In this document: piece by piece, positions 45,944 to 57,562 of the stretch | How positions within the stretch are numbered: the stretch's first letter is position 1 | How the letters are laid out: each line of letters opens with the position of its first letter | Assembly: GCF_035222275.1 (NCBI RefSeq) | Contig: NC_085885.1 | Span: 3,534,001 to 3,598,000, forward strand | Source: Podospora bellae-mahoneyi | Taxonomy: Eukaryota; Ascomycota; Sordariomycetes; Sordariales; Podosporaceae | Length of the DNA stretch: 64,000 nucleotides | Direction of reading: 5' to 3' | The notes under the pieces: model-generated | What the model was told of the DNA's origin: nothing | Seen by the model: only the letters and a program-made list of their open reading frames with translations | Databases searched by the model: none | Made by a program: the position numbers and the translations under genes

Positions 45944-46313
45944 TTAAACAGTGACAGGCGTGCAGCCCCTAGGAGCAAAGCAGAGAAAGCCAGGGGAGGC
46001 GCAGCAACGAGCATAAGAGGTGCCCTGGGCAAAGGTGAGGCCGTTGCAGAGCTAGGTATCCACTTTGTCAGCCTATTCCTGTCAGATATAGAAACACGTG
46101 AAGAAAACAACGTACAGTGCCTCCGTTGCCCAAAGTCCCACCAACAGACCGGCAGCAGGTGGCCGTGTCAGGAGGGGGAGAGGGCTCGCCGCTGCCGGAG
46201 GAGCAGCCGCAGTCGTAGACGCAGGTCTGGCGCGCGTCGATCTCGCTGTCGGGCTGGGGAGCCGCCGAGACGAGGGCCGTGAGGGCGAGGATGAGGGTGG
46301 TGGTGAACTTCAT
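45944..46313 (-). CDS. Small secreted protein with ten cysteines (effector candidate)
   Basis: Exons 46116-46313 and 45944-46051 give 101 residues; the 64-base intron is GTACGT...GCTGAC...CCTAG. Residues 1-18 are a clear signal peptide (MKFTTTLILALTALVSAAP). The mature part has Cys spacing C-x3-C-x-C, CC, C, CC, C, C, ten cysteines in about 75 residues, with a Ser/Pro-rich loop after the first three. The second exon contributes LCNGLTFAQGTSYARCC and FLCFAPRGCTPVTV. Such proteins are stabilised by disulfides outside the cell; many are effectors or antimicrobial. The pattern has adjacent Cys pairs as in hydrophobins, but the spacing differs. It is convergent with the pectate lyase gene (about 165 bases apart). 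A TATA box lies upstream. Confidence 0.78.
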
Positions 46314-46829
46314 CTTGAAGGTTTGTTTCTCGTCGAAAGTGTTGTTTGAATAGTGCTTGAGAGGCTGATGATGAAAGAACTCCAAGTGAAAACGTGATCA
46401 GGCCTTTTATACTTTTCTCGAGCGTGGTCGTGCCCCGCGGGAATAGACACGACAACTTCCACCGCGCCCATTGCCATCCCCTGTCACCTCGCACTCTGAG
46501 GCTCTATAGGATCTCGGACCCAAACATCCATCTTCACGATGACGACCGTATATTGCTTCCCTCGCCAATAGGACTGGTTCCGCTCTTGTAGATGCCTGTG
46601 CAGTTAGCATTAGCGCTCATGCTATCCCTATTCTGTCTCATAGTCTCTGGGTGGTGCAACCATAGTCAAGTCTCATGATACAACTTTGTCAGCGGGCAAC
46701 ATGCTCTCACCGAGAACAACAACCAAGAAATGCAACATCAGTTGTATTGGTCTCGGAACAGGACCAAAATGTCCGAAGCATCCGGTGCTAACACAAGACA
46801 ATCTAGTTAGACCCCTTCTTCAGCTCCAA
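46314..46829. other. Promoter side of the Cys-rich protein gene
   Basis: About 515 bases between the Cys-rich gene start and the end of the BBE oxidase gene, both on the minus strand. No gene inside; the TATA box is listed separately. Confidence 0.45.
46404..46411 (-). promoter_or_regulatory. TATA box of the Cys-rich secreted protein gene
   Basis: TATAAAAG on the minus strand, about 90 bases before the ATG at 46313, a normal spacing for a strongly regulated fungal gene. Confidence 0.6.
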
Positions 46830-48899
46830 TCACTGCTTCTTGCAGACCCTCCCATCACCATCAAGCTCCCAATCCTCACTACCCACAGCAGTCAAAGCGT
46901 AAAACACCCCCGTAGGATCCCACGTATCCTTCACATTCCTCAAATTCTTGTAATTCTCCAACCCATAAAACTGCTCCTGCCAATCCTCCTGCTCAAAGTT
47001 GGCCTCATTGAGATAACACCCACCCCCCGGCGTAGCGGCATCAAGAGCAGGCTGCACCACCTCGGTCAAGGCCTTCTGCATCTTCATCATCTCCGCCCTG
47101 TCAATCGAGTAGTCCCACTTCCCCACAACAAGACAGAAAGCCATCGCATTCCTCCAAGCAGGATTCACCGAAGAAACCACCCCCTCCCTCAACCCAACCT
47201 TTGCACTCGACGCAACACACCCAAAACTGAACCCCTCCTCCTGGATAGCCATCCTCATCGTCGCAGTTAGATTCTTCCCCATCTCCTCATCCGACACCAC
47301 CGCCCTGGGCAACAACCTCCCCCCCGTCACCTGCGAGACCGGATACCAGCCATACGGAACCGGCCCAAACGAAGCATTGTAATGCTCCAAAAACGTCTCC
47401 GACACCTTGGCCGAATACTCGTACTTCACCCCCCTCGCCGTCAAGTCATCCGTAAAAGGCTTCATCGCCGTGTCCACACACTCCGTCGTGTCACAGTCAG
47501 GAACAGTAACGCTATACGTCGTCAACGCGGGGACCTTCCTGTCAGGCCAGGCGTAAATCAGATAGACCAGACTGTTCCCCGCGTCGACAAACGGAATGGT
47601 CAAGTTCTGCAGTGAGCCGACAGCATCCCAAAAGGCGTTGACATCTTCTTTCTTGTCTGACGCGGCGGCAAAGGTAAAGTTGTTCGCACCGCCGATTTTT
47701 CTGTCCTCGAATAGGCGGGTGGTCATGCTGACGACAACACCGAACGTCCCGCCGCCGCCACCAGAAAGAGCAAAATACAGGTCTTGGTTTTCCTTCGGAG
47801 TGGCGGTGACAAGAGTGCCGTTTGCTGTCACAACCTCCCACTCGAGGACGTTGTCAGCCGAAAGGCCATACTTGCTTGTGAGAATAGAGTGTCCTCCTCC
47901 CTGGGTATACCCTCCCGCCAAACCAACGGTGGGGCACGAGCCAGAGAGCGTAAGGTAGCCGGATTCCTTGAGGGAATCCAAAACATCAAAACCTTGCACG
48001 CCAGCCCCGATCTTGACGGCGGGGCCGTTGTAGTCGTTACTGCTGTAGGCCTCGATAATAGAGATGTTCTTGAGGTTGTGGGTCCAAAAGGAGAGGGCGC
48101 CCTTGCCGGTGGACTTGCCGAGGTAATCGTGGCCTGTGTTCTTGATCACGACGCGGAGGTTGTGCTGGGTTGCAAAGGCGAGGCCGGCCTTGATGTCGTC
48201 GGCAGCGGTGTCGGTGGTGAGGTTGACAACGTAGCTGACGTAGTTGCCGAGCTCACACCCTTGATCTACGGAGGTGAAAGGGTCACAAGTGGCATTTTGG
48301 AAGACGGGCGCGTTGAACTCGACTGGTTCGACGAAGCTGTGTGTTGTGTTTAGTGGCTCTAACCCAACACAAATAGGGGGATCAGCTTACTGAGTCTCGG
48401 GCCTATCCCAACCTTCCCTCGCCTCGCCGCATCTCGTCTCATTGTAGATGTTGAAAGGCTCGTTGTGGCACACGGCGGCCAAGGGAACCGAGGAAATCAA
48501 GCGGCCACCAAGCGTCTCGTTCAGCGCTGACCAGTCACCGTCTCTTGGCCATGTGCTATCACCAGGGATTAACTTGCAGTTGCTGGTGCCATTCAGACTA
48601 TGCCCGGTGCCGTTCCAATTATGCCCGGGAGCAAGTGGGGTGAGTAACGACAACGCAGTCGTGGTGTAAAGTTCGTGGTTGACCATCTCGAAAGGACGTT
48701 TCTCTACAAGAGGAGGCTCGTCGAGAACTGGCTCGATTGTGCTGACGTTCGCTAATATTCCGCCAGCGAGAAGGACAGCGAGGAGTAGATTCGAAGTGAA
48801 ACGGGAGGAACTCGCCCTGATATAACCGTTACAGACCTTGGGAGTCGTCCTGCATGAAGTTATGAGCAGACTCGACATCAAAAAGCCAGGAGCGCTCAT
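46830..48899 (-). CDS. FAD-linked oxidase, BBE/VAO family, membrane-anchored or secreted
   Basis: Exons 48391-48899 and 46830-48336 (intron GTAAGC...CACAG) give up to 671 residues. A hydrophobic segment (NLLLAVLLAGGILA) about 35 residues from the start acts as signal or anchor; the true start may be a later Met. The FAD_binding_4 domain holds KNTGHDYLG with His239 and LSGSCPTVGLAGG with Cys304, the two residues that bind FAD covalently in bicovalent berberine-bridge-type oxidases, and GGGGGTFGVVVS. The C-terminal BBE motif is present (YLNEANF...ENYKNLRNVKDTWDP). Such enzymes oxidise alcohols, sugars or ring systems with oxygen and are common in fungal metabolite clusters. The substrate is unknown. 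Confidence 0.88.
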
Positions 48900-50126
48900 T
48901 ACTCGTCTCTACGGCCGCAATATCTCGTCGTTCACTTCCAGGTGTGCGTGAACAATCGGGGATTGCTCCCAAATTATTCCGACATCTGCACAGCAACTCC
49001 ATCGTTGGCGGAGTTTACGGGCATATTCCGACCCGGGGGTTCGTTGGTGTTGCTGTGCATCGAGGGGGTGACAAGGGACAAAGATTGATGGGTTACACCT
49101 ACACCAGAGCGGGAAGAGGACTTGCTGTGCTGAGCCACGATGCAGGTTCAATGGTCGGCTGGGGCGGGTCGGTGCTGCGCGGGAATGCCTGCCATTGGGT
49201 ATCGGAGCAGATTTACGCCCGCAGCGTTGTACACGGCTTCTTACGTGCAGAAGAATGGAGCTTTTTCATCCCAACGAGGGAGTCCTTCGGGTTGGGGTTG
49301 GGAAGCCTCGACCTCGGGAGAGGTTCGCTCTGGACGTGATGAGTCAGGTAGTTCGGTCCTCGTGCCCAGCTTTGGTTGTTTGTTACGGCAATTGCGAGAG
49401 ATCGGTGGTGGCTCAGTCATGCCATTTTTTTGTGAACAGTCCGAGTAGTTCGAGGTGGCTGGTAAGTATGTTTGCGATGAAGGAGGGGTGCTTGCCGCTC
49501 GATGTCGAGGTATGTCAGCAACAATGCGACATCAGGCGGGATCTTTGCACATCAATTACCAGGAGCAGCAGCCCAGTATGCCTTGGTCGGATCAGATATC
49601 TAGAGCTCGCAACCGGTGCTATGTCAACGCCGCCTGGTGTTGTTGTCCAAAGCACCGCATCGAGGGGACTGAAATCTCCTGTTGTGTGAAGACCGACGGG
49701 GCAAAAGAGCGGAATACTGACTTAGCCATCTTATGCTCGGCCTGAGATTTATTCCAGGTTAGTAGATTCTCACAGAGTCAGACAATTCGGTAACAATAGG
49801 TCGTTATTCATTACACTACATCAACGTAGCACATAGGTAGAAAACATAGCGTCTCAAAATTTCCTTTCTTTCCCCCAGCCTCCAAGGCGAAGGTGCCGTA
49901 CAGCAATGAACATCGTGTCTGGAGAACAAACTGCGCCCTCCACCTCGATGAGGGAGCAGCCTGTTCGAGACTCACTATGCTCCCTTCAAACCCTCGAATA
50001 GTCCCAGAAAACTGCAGTTCTCTCTTTGTCTCTTGTCAAACATCTTCTGCGAAAATAGAACCGAAACAAAACAATATCAAAAGAGACAGTCGTGTACGTG
50101 TCAAAGAAAACTGGGAATGTTGGCGA
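48900..50126. other. Intergenic, no gene seen
   Basis: About 1.2 kb upstream of the BBE oxidase and downstream of the zinc-finger factor. Two plus-strand frames of 130-165 codons are open, but their composition is unnatural, so they were not called. Confidence 0.4.
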
Positions 50127-51057
50127 TTACTTCTTCCCCCCGCGAACTGCCTTTGTGTTTCCATCATGGTCCTTGTGCTTTCTTCGGATATGGCGCAAAG
50201 CATGATCTGGCCTCGAGACAGCAAATGTTTGAGAGCACCCTGATACTGGGCAAGGGAATAAAGCGATTGAGACCCCAAACTCGTGAGCTCTGTCTTTGTG
50301 GCGGGACGCAATGTGCTTTTTTACATCTGATCGGTATTGATGGCCCTTTTGGCAAATTGGACACTTTTCAGGCTTCTCGCGCTGTCGGATCTGGCGCCTG
50401 TTACAATCTAGTTAGTCTTTGCACGGTTCAAGAAGATCATTAAAGGGGAAATTCTGCTCACGCCGGGATGAAGGAAGGGTCACGTCGTCGACGGGAGCTG
50501 CGAGGCCTAGTAGACGTTTGTGGGGGGCTAGGAAACGCCGTGGTGGGATTCACCCTTGGATTTTCTGCAACTTGAACTGTGCGGTCTCCTTGACCATTTG
50601 CTAACTCAAAGGGCTCACAGTGCTGTAGCGGAGCCAAGGGTCTCGAAGTAAATGGCAAGAAGGACGGCGGCGTTGACATGGTCATCGACATCTGGCTCGG
50701 TGACAAAGACGAGACATCTGATGTAATGGAGGGACAGGCGATCGAGTCTGTGTAGGCAGAAGCCGTCCATATGGAATGTGGACTTTCCATGCCGATCTGC
50801 GCCAGACACATGCTGAAGTCGAAATCTGGGAAAGAACCCAGATTAGGCGACAAACAGTTGAAATCGATAAGAGTAGGATCGCCGCCATCCCACTGGCTGC
50901 TTAGTTCGGGTTGTTGGTGAATGGCTCCTTCTGACTGTGGCAGCAAGGGGACGCCAGTGTCGAAGGATGCACCAAAAGTAGGAAAGTCCAGGGGAACAAG
51001 ATATGGATCTTCCCAAAGCCATGGTAGGGGGTCTGTATTGTCGTGTAGGGTCTCCAT
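50127..51057 (-). CDS. C2H2 zinc-finger transcription factor, two fingers
   Basis: Exons 50462-51057 and 50127-50397 give 288 residues. The intron has donor GTGAGC, branch GACTAAC and acceptor AACAG; the second exon has no ATG, so it is invisible unless spliced. The first 195 residues are acidic, Pro/Ser-rich (METLHDNTDPLPWLWEDPYL), probably an activation region, ending in a basic SSRRRRD. The second exon carries finger 1, CPICQKGHQYRSDVKKHIAS then RH, from about residue 211, and finger 2, CPVSGCSQTF...HALRHIRRKH, from about 248. The arrangement fits a fungal C2H2 regulator acting in the nucleus. It is next to the BBE oxidase, so a local pathway role is possible but only inferred. Confidence 0.8.
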
Positions 51058-53900
51058 ATTGATATTGGACCAAGGGCGGGCATGTACAGCACGATCTGCC
51101 CTTGCAGGCCAGAAGGCCGGTGATTGTGGCTTGGTATATGCGGTTAAAGCTTTCTTTTAAAGACTTGTATTCGTTCGTTTTCGCGTTCCGAAGTTTGCGG
51201 ATTGCGGCCGGTACCTTTTAGCGACGTGCTCCAGGTCCGTACAATCTGGGACATCGCAATGCAGGGTGGAAGAAAATCAGAGGCGGTTGAATTTCTTCGA
51301 CTCTTCCCACAACATCAGTCCCTGATGTCGTCAAAGTCCAAAGGAGCCGAGCACGTACCTGCATTGTGAAGGAGAACAGTGTATCATCCAACACCGTCTT
51401 CCCTCTGGCCCTGTCGAGAAAGATGAATACAGTAGCTCCAGAACCTCCTCGCAGACCATGTCGGCTCTTGGATCCCCACCTCTGCATACAACGTGCCGCC
51501 TGGAAATAACAAGGCTTCTGGTTGCTTGTCAAAGGAAACCGAGTACCTTGACGAACAGCCTCCAAGTATTTCCGATGAGCTTGGTTGCTGAGGCGGGGAT
51601 GCGAGAACGCAATTGGGAGTGCGATGTTCTGGCGGAAGGATACTGCCTGGTGAACAAGACAAAGGCTGCCAGAAAGTTAGTAAGTACTGCAGCTTCAGCA
51701 TTTGGCATTCACTCACCGTTCGGCGGTCGATGCAGAGGGAAGGCAAAAACTGGAAGAAGTGAAGAAGAGAGTGGCCCGCGCTGAATCCCCCAAGCCAGTG
51801 ATGGTGGGCCCACAGCACTCATGTGTGTCCGTCAATGAAGACAGACACAACATGAAACTTGAAATGGTACTGCTGCCCAAGGCCATCACTGGCTCTCACA
51901 GAGAACTGAATGTCAGAGGTTGGATGAATGGAAAAGAAAGAACCAGAGCACAACAGTTGAGCAGATGGCGGATTTAAAGCCAGCTTCAACCCCTCACCAG
52001 TCCAGCTCCAAAACACAGTTTTACTTGCACCAAGCAATTGCTCCAGCTGCAAAGTACAGTCTCTGTTATCTCAACTGTGCTTTTGATTGGGTATATATGG
52101 GGGTATACAAGCTGCACGTTTGCCTCCATTGGAATGATTTCGACCACTGTCTTCGGTCGATGATGCCGATGCAATTGGCTGCCCTACTTTTTCTACCGCC
52201 CTTGGCAATAGCATGGACTGAATATCCGGGCGACAACACACAAGGCACTTCACATGGCTCGCAGCAAACTGTAGGCCCCCCGCAGTCATCCAACGAGGTC
52301 AGGTGGTGCAAGCATCGTCAGTGTAACCCTCACTTGGTATGTCAACTGCGGCCCGTTCGGGACATGTCGCTTGCGGCTGCGGGGCCGTGTTCACCATCGT
52401 TCTGCTCCCGAACGACCCCGCACCGGTGATGGAAACAAACCAACAATCTGGGAGCCTGAACCGGCCCGTCCGGTTGGTCCTGATCCGTTAGGCCCAGTCC
52501 GCGTCCTTTGGATGAAGGCCTGCTCTGCTCTGCCTGCACGTGTTTTTTTTTAGCTGTTAGGTTTCGGTTTGTGCCTTGTCGGTTGCGAAACAATCCGCCG
52601 GCACACGGGGCCCCACCCGTAGGGCTGATCAGCCCCCAACACACTGTCATCGTCAACATGTTCATTTTGTTCTAGAACTCACAAGGGAAAGCTTTGGTAA
52701 GCGTGGTAAAGATTACAGAAGTAAGGAATAATCTACCTGCAGGTCATTACACGCAGCTGCGGGAGGTTATCAGATCATGTCGTGAAACTTGGACCAATAA
52801 TTCCCGTCTCCGTCCTCACCAACAAAAGTATTCCTTCCTCGTCACTGCATACCCACGACGTTCGGACAACAGCGATTAGCGCGCTTACCCCGACCAATCC
52901 AACCCTTCTATTCGTAACCCTTCACCTAGGTAACTACCATTCCAAGCAGTCCTTGCAACTCCTACCGCAACCTCCAGTTCTCCATAGAACTTCCCCCCCT
53001 TCACTAGCGCGCGCAGTAAGGCAGATTTCCGCTAGAGTCACGCTTCTTGGCTCTGTATACAACAATCCTTCTGCTCCCAAACCCCCCATTCCGGTTATTT
53101 TCCACCCAATCACCTCCCCCATGACCGTTGGGTCTGTTGGCGGCCAGGCACGGCCTGGCTGCGGCACAGGGAAACCTTAACCCTTTCAGTGGAAGGGGTT
53201 GAGGTGGGGGGGGGGGCAACTGGTGGCTTGGCGTGAAACAGCATACACCATATGCCCTACATGATTGGAAAACTAGAGAAGCCACACGGCATGCCTTGCA
53301 AAATGTTTCCCTTTTTGAACCGAGAAAGGGTTGTCCCGACTGCCGAGTAGGTACCCGCGGCATTGTCAGTGGTGCCGCTGTCTCGGGTCTCAGCTCGAAG
53401 TGGGGGGGGTTTGTGGTGTGGAGGGGAGGAGCTAAACCTCGACGTCAAGGTCGAGCTTAAGCAACAGTAAGGTAGCTGATCTCAAACTAACGGGTCTCAT
53501 AACCCAATCAGTTGACATATTGTTTAATCCTCTCTACAACGGTGTCATGGCAGGATTTTGTCGTCAAAGTCTGTCATATTCCACAGTGACGCGGCAGTAG
53601 GATTTTAGTTGTAAACCACCCCATCCTACAATACCACCTTGGCGCTGGAAGGATTTACATGGGATTTATCACCCTACAGGAACCGAGCCCGGCATCTAGA
53701 TCACATCACAGACGTTGTCCAGCAATACCCAGTAACTGAAGTTGAAATCGCGCGATTCAATTGGTAAAAGTGGTGTAAAAAGAAGCGAAGCTGTAAAAAT
53801 AGGTATAGGAAAATCCCCCGTCGTGCACCCATCCTCCTAACTGTTCTCCATGCAAATGCCCTTGGGGGCTGCCCGATTGAATCCAGCCAACCGGGCGTAT
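51058..53900. other. Long intergenic region, no gene seen
   Basis: About 2.8 kb. Several open frames exist, but none has natural composition. It contains a TATATATGG sequence near 52092 without a gene behind it, poly-T at about 52545 and a G run of about 11 at 53206-53216. No transposon ends or RNA genes were recognised. Confidence 0.4.
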
Positions 53901-54294
53901 CTAGTAGATGCCAATGTCTCTCCCCGACTGCTCGAGAACCGCCCGTCTATGATCTAATGTGTCATGCAAGTCGCTATGCTGATGCTGTAAATGAAATGGT
54001 TCGAAACGAGTGTGTATGGGAGTTGACCTCCTCAGTCTTGGATAAGCCGGATAATACGTTTATTTCTAGCATGATGTTAGCAAAAACCCGACTGGCAAAT
54101 GTTGCCGTAGCAGTACTCACCCCGCCAGACGATGAACCACCGGAAGAGTTTGAAGAAGACCCCCCTGACGAACTGCCAGAGCTGGAACCGCCTCCATATG
54201 GGGTGAAGACAACATCAGGCCTGACGATGCTGAGGGCCGATCCGTGCTTGAGGATGTCGTCCCACTTGGTGCTTGAGCTGTCGGATCCAGACAT
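53901..54294 (-). CDS. Small Ser/Gly-rich protein of 85 residues, two exons
   Basis: Exons 54121-54294 and 53901-53984; the intron is 136 bases, GTGAGT...TTTACAG. The first exon reads TKWDDILKHGSALSIVRPDV and VFTPYGGG, then a Ser/Gly-rich run. The second exon, without ATG, reads LHDTLDHRRAVLEQSGRDIG and ends IY. Both ends look constrained while the middle is low complexity. Unspliced, the first exon would run into an unrelated tail. There is no signal peptide or membrane helix. The family is not named, although small fungal proteins with a W-DI, RPDVVFTPYGGG and C-terminal GRDIGIY pattern seem familiar. A TATAAAG is found about 190 bases upstream. Confidence 0.62.
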
Positions 54295-56501
54295 GTTGCT
54301 GAGTTGAAAGATGTTTTGACTGGGAAGAGGCGAGGTTGGCGAGGTGTGTAGTCGATGACTAGTAAGCTGAGTGAAGGCGGGCGTTGGCTTGAGGTGAGAG
54401 AGCTTGTTGATGTTCTTGTGATCGCTGGTGCTTGCTGTTGATGATGTTAGCTGTTGAGATGACGGTGGAGGGTCCATGGCTTTATATCGAACTTGGTCTG
54501 TGAGAAGACCACGCAGAGGCGATGTTGAATACAGGTGCCTAATCCTAGATGGATTCGAAAAGTTGATTCATAGTTGACTTTTCCCAGATGACTCTGAAAG
54601 AAAAAGAAAACCTTTCTCCTTTGGTAATCGAGACTGAGCCCAGGAAATGTCCCAGGCATTCCGCGATTGGTGAGTATCCTTGATTACCTAACCCATCTCG
54701 AGCCTAAGGACTCGAGTCCGAGGTGTCCAATCCTGAGGCTCTCCAAACAATTGCTCTTCTTCTGTCGGTATAAGTCAAAAGGGGGCAATGTATTCACAAG
54801 TCCGAGGTGGCCCGCACACCGTCGTGCTGTGCTATGCTATTTGCAGCCATGGTCGAAGGCACGGAGATAGCCCGCCTAGTGGCTCAAGTGGTGCTGCTTG
54901 CGCCCAGCCCCTCTGAAACTGTCCCAAATACCCCCACATCCCCCAAAATGCTGGTCGTGCTGCTGGCAGTAGAGAGACCCTTACGGCAGTGCGCGCCTGT
55001 GCGATGAGAGAACAAATTATCCGAATTGATGTTTGTTTGGTGTGATATCGCATGTCGTTCGAAGCCTTGCCGGCGTCTGTTGTCAAAGAAATGGTTGTTG
55101 GTTCCTTGCCGCTAACCCCGCCAGGCGAGCCCATCCTCCGACTCTCCACACGCCCACGCGGCGCCGGGGAGCAGTACCGAACCAGATCACACATTGATCG
55201 ACCACACCCCAAATCTTCTTGGCAACCACTGAATGTGGCTCGCGTGTAAGGCGTATTCCAAATCACTGGGTAGGTAGTCATAGAGCTCTAGGGCTGGTGG
55301 TCATAAGCCAATCCACTATCAGGTGGCACCGCCTGCCTTTCTCTCCACTGTCCTGGCCGATATGGCATCTGGCTGCCTTCCATCCTGTGTGGCTTGCAAC
55401 TGTATTTTGTTTCATGGGCACCTGCGAGACATACGCTTCTCAAAAATAGGTCCTCGCAACTGTTTGGGCAATGGGGCACCGGCACTTCACCGACCTGATG
55501 CTTAGGAAGACTGACCTTCTAGCTAGGCAAGCTGTCCATACATGTCGCATGCGGCGTGTAGGGTCTGTACAGGATGGTTAGGAAAATATGATTCAGCTGT
55601 CCTCCACCATGCGGGAGAGGTCCTACATACTGACCTTTCGACGGGCCACAGATGCCGGCCACCAGCCACAAAGATCAGTCAGGTTGCAGAATTCCTTCCA
55701 GGTTGTACTTCTCCCACAAAGCTAGCTCCTTCCTTCCGACCTTCTAACTCGCTCTGGACGCCACCTAGTGAGTCGTTTTTTGGTGATGCCTAAAGGCCGC
55801 AGCGACTTCAGGGATAGCGCGTGTCTGGGCAAACCTCGAATTGTTCGGTAGGGTAAACCCGAAGAGTCCGACTACTGAACAAAGTAGGATTCGCAGCATT
55901 CAGTAGACTCCACTATCCTTGATGACCGTGGCATGGGGCATCAGAACCCGAGCTATCCTTGAGCAGCCGACAAGTTGACTCGAGCCCAACCACCAGGTCC
56001 AAACCATAATAAACCATAATATGCCTTGCTCCTTCTTGTGGTTCCAGGCCGATTTGATGAAGAAGTGAAGACTGTGTCACCATCCCGCGCCCTTTCTCCC
56101 TCGGCGATCCGGAATGCTGGGCGAAGGATGTCGCAGGAATGTACACCGTCCATGCCAGTACATATCAGTAAACTATTAAAGGCTCGGTGCGGAAAGGCAT
56201 AAGCCAGTCAACTTTGATCCGGCGTGGCCATCTCGTCTTAAGGGGGTTTCGGTGAGAGGTGTTTGCATTCTTCGCCGACTGCCAAATGCGGAACGTCGGT
56301 CTCAGTAATGATGAGGCTCCTTCCCAGCTACCCGAGATACCATCAACGGAAATATTTGCTCATGGGTACTGTCATGTGAAAACTGGAAGCTGGAATCAAC
56401 CCCATCCACCACTTCGGCTCCGAGCCCTACTCCACCTCTCGGCACGGCGCGGAATCCTGACGTACGGCGTCTGCAACGAGGGTGGCGCTCAGGATCACAA
56501 C
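54295..56501. other. Long intergenic region, no gene seen
   Basis: About 2.2 kb. At its left end TATAAAG (54480-54486, minus strand) may serve the Ser/Gly-rich gene. All longer frames here have unnatural composition. No repeat family was recognised. Confidence 0.4.
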
Positions 56502-57562
56502 TCAATTACGACGGACATCATTCGTCAACTTATTTTGTCTCCTCCCGACCACTGACGCATTGACAAACGTTGTCGCCTTGCTCGCGTCGCTCTTTCCAAA
56601 CCCAATTACCCTCTTGGCCTTGCTCCAGCCCACCAATACTGCCATCCAGGCCAGTGTTCCCCATCCGCCCCAACCGATCCTGATATCGTCGTATGCCTCT
56701 CGCACCCTGTCGAGGACGACATTTACCCTCCCGTGTGCGGCGTGGATGTGCCCGAATACGTGAAGCCGAGGTCGGAGTCGGGTGATTTCTTGCAGCAAGT
56801 AAGGACAGCCGGCTCGGTGAAAGTCCCTGCGGTCGAGGTAGAATTTTGGGGGCCCATGGGTGACTATTATCAGGTTGTCTTGCGGTGGCTAGGTTGCAAG
56901 CTTGGAGTTTTCCCAGAACTCAGGCGAGGGGTGATATTGAAACGCTGACGGGTTGTAGACTGTTGTGTCAGGGCTCCCATATACCGTGATTCTTCTTTCG
57001 GTCCCCTTTGTTACACCTTCGGGTTCGTGTAGTGCGGCCCTGGTGGGTAGAGTGATTGTCATCGTCGAGTCTTCAAGGTATGTCACACTTCCCCACTTCA
57101 AGTCGGCCTTTGTTCTCGTCGTCTCCCCATAGCGGCGGTCTGGATATCGCTCCAGAAATATTTCATCAAGCAAAACATCGTGGTTCCCTGCGATCAGTAT
57201 TTTGTGGGATGAGACTGGGATGAAAGCCAGTCAAGACCTGCCTGGACCTCGTCAAAGGAGCCACTCTCAGTCAGGTCGCCTGCATGGATGAGGATATCTC
57301 CAGGTGGTAGGACAGGTTGGTGGTTGTGCGTATCAGACACACAGACTATCCGTATAGGGCTTTCATTCGGTTGCTCATTGGAGGTGGATAAAGCTGGCAA
57401 ATTCGAGATATAGAGGTTCAAGAGCTTCGTCGTCAGGTCCAGCTTCCGCCGACAGCGTGTCTTGATGTTGATGGTTGGCTGCTGCATCGAGGCAAAATCC
57501 GCTTGCGCGTTTCTGGCAAAATAGGCGGTTGACCAAGGTTGTATGCTTGGGTCTATATCCAA
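56502..57562 (-). pseudogene. Damaged calcineurin-like metallophosphoesterase gene
   Basis: Conserved motifs follow in order: IRIVCVSDTHNHQ (metal-binding Asp and His), GDILIHAGDLTESGSF (GDLT), KILIAGNHDVLLDEIF (GNHD), NLIIVTHGPP (THGPP) and RLHVFGHIHAAHG (GHIH). This is a complete motif set of the single-domain metallophosphoesterases. A one-base frame change lies between LDWLSSQ and HKILIAGNHD near 57210, and an in-frame TAG near 56898 precedes PPQDNL. The C-terminus adds a hydrophobic stretch (WGTLAWMAVLVGW). The start at 57562 (MDIDPSIQPW) is tentative. Either the gene is recently inactivated or the assembly has errors; introns do not explain the changes, as both fall inside conserved blocks. 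Confidence 0.68.

Noticed and set aside
48944-49689. Two overlapping plus-strand frames of 131 and 164 codons
   Set aside because: Residue composition looks like shadow sequence, with no recognisable motif, intron signal or strand preference.
52090-52105. TATATATGG promoter-like sequence
   Set aside because: No natural coding frame follows within a sensible distance.
54832-55281. Minus-strand 149-codon frame in the 54-56 kb gap
   Set aside because: No natural composition and no partner exon found; no family resemblance.
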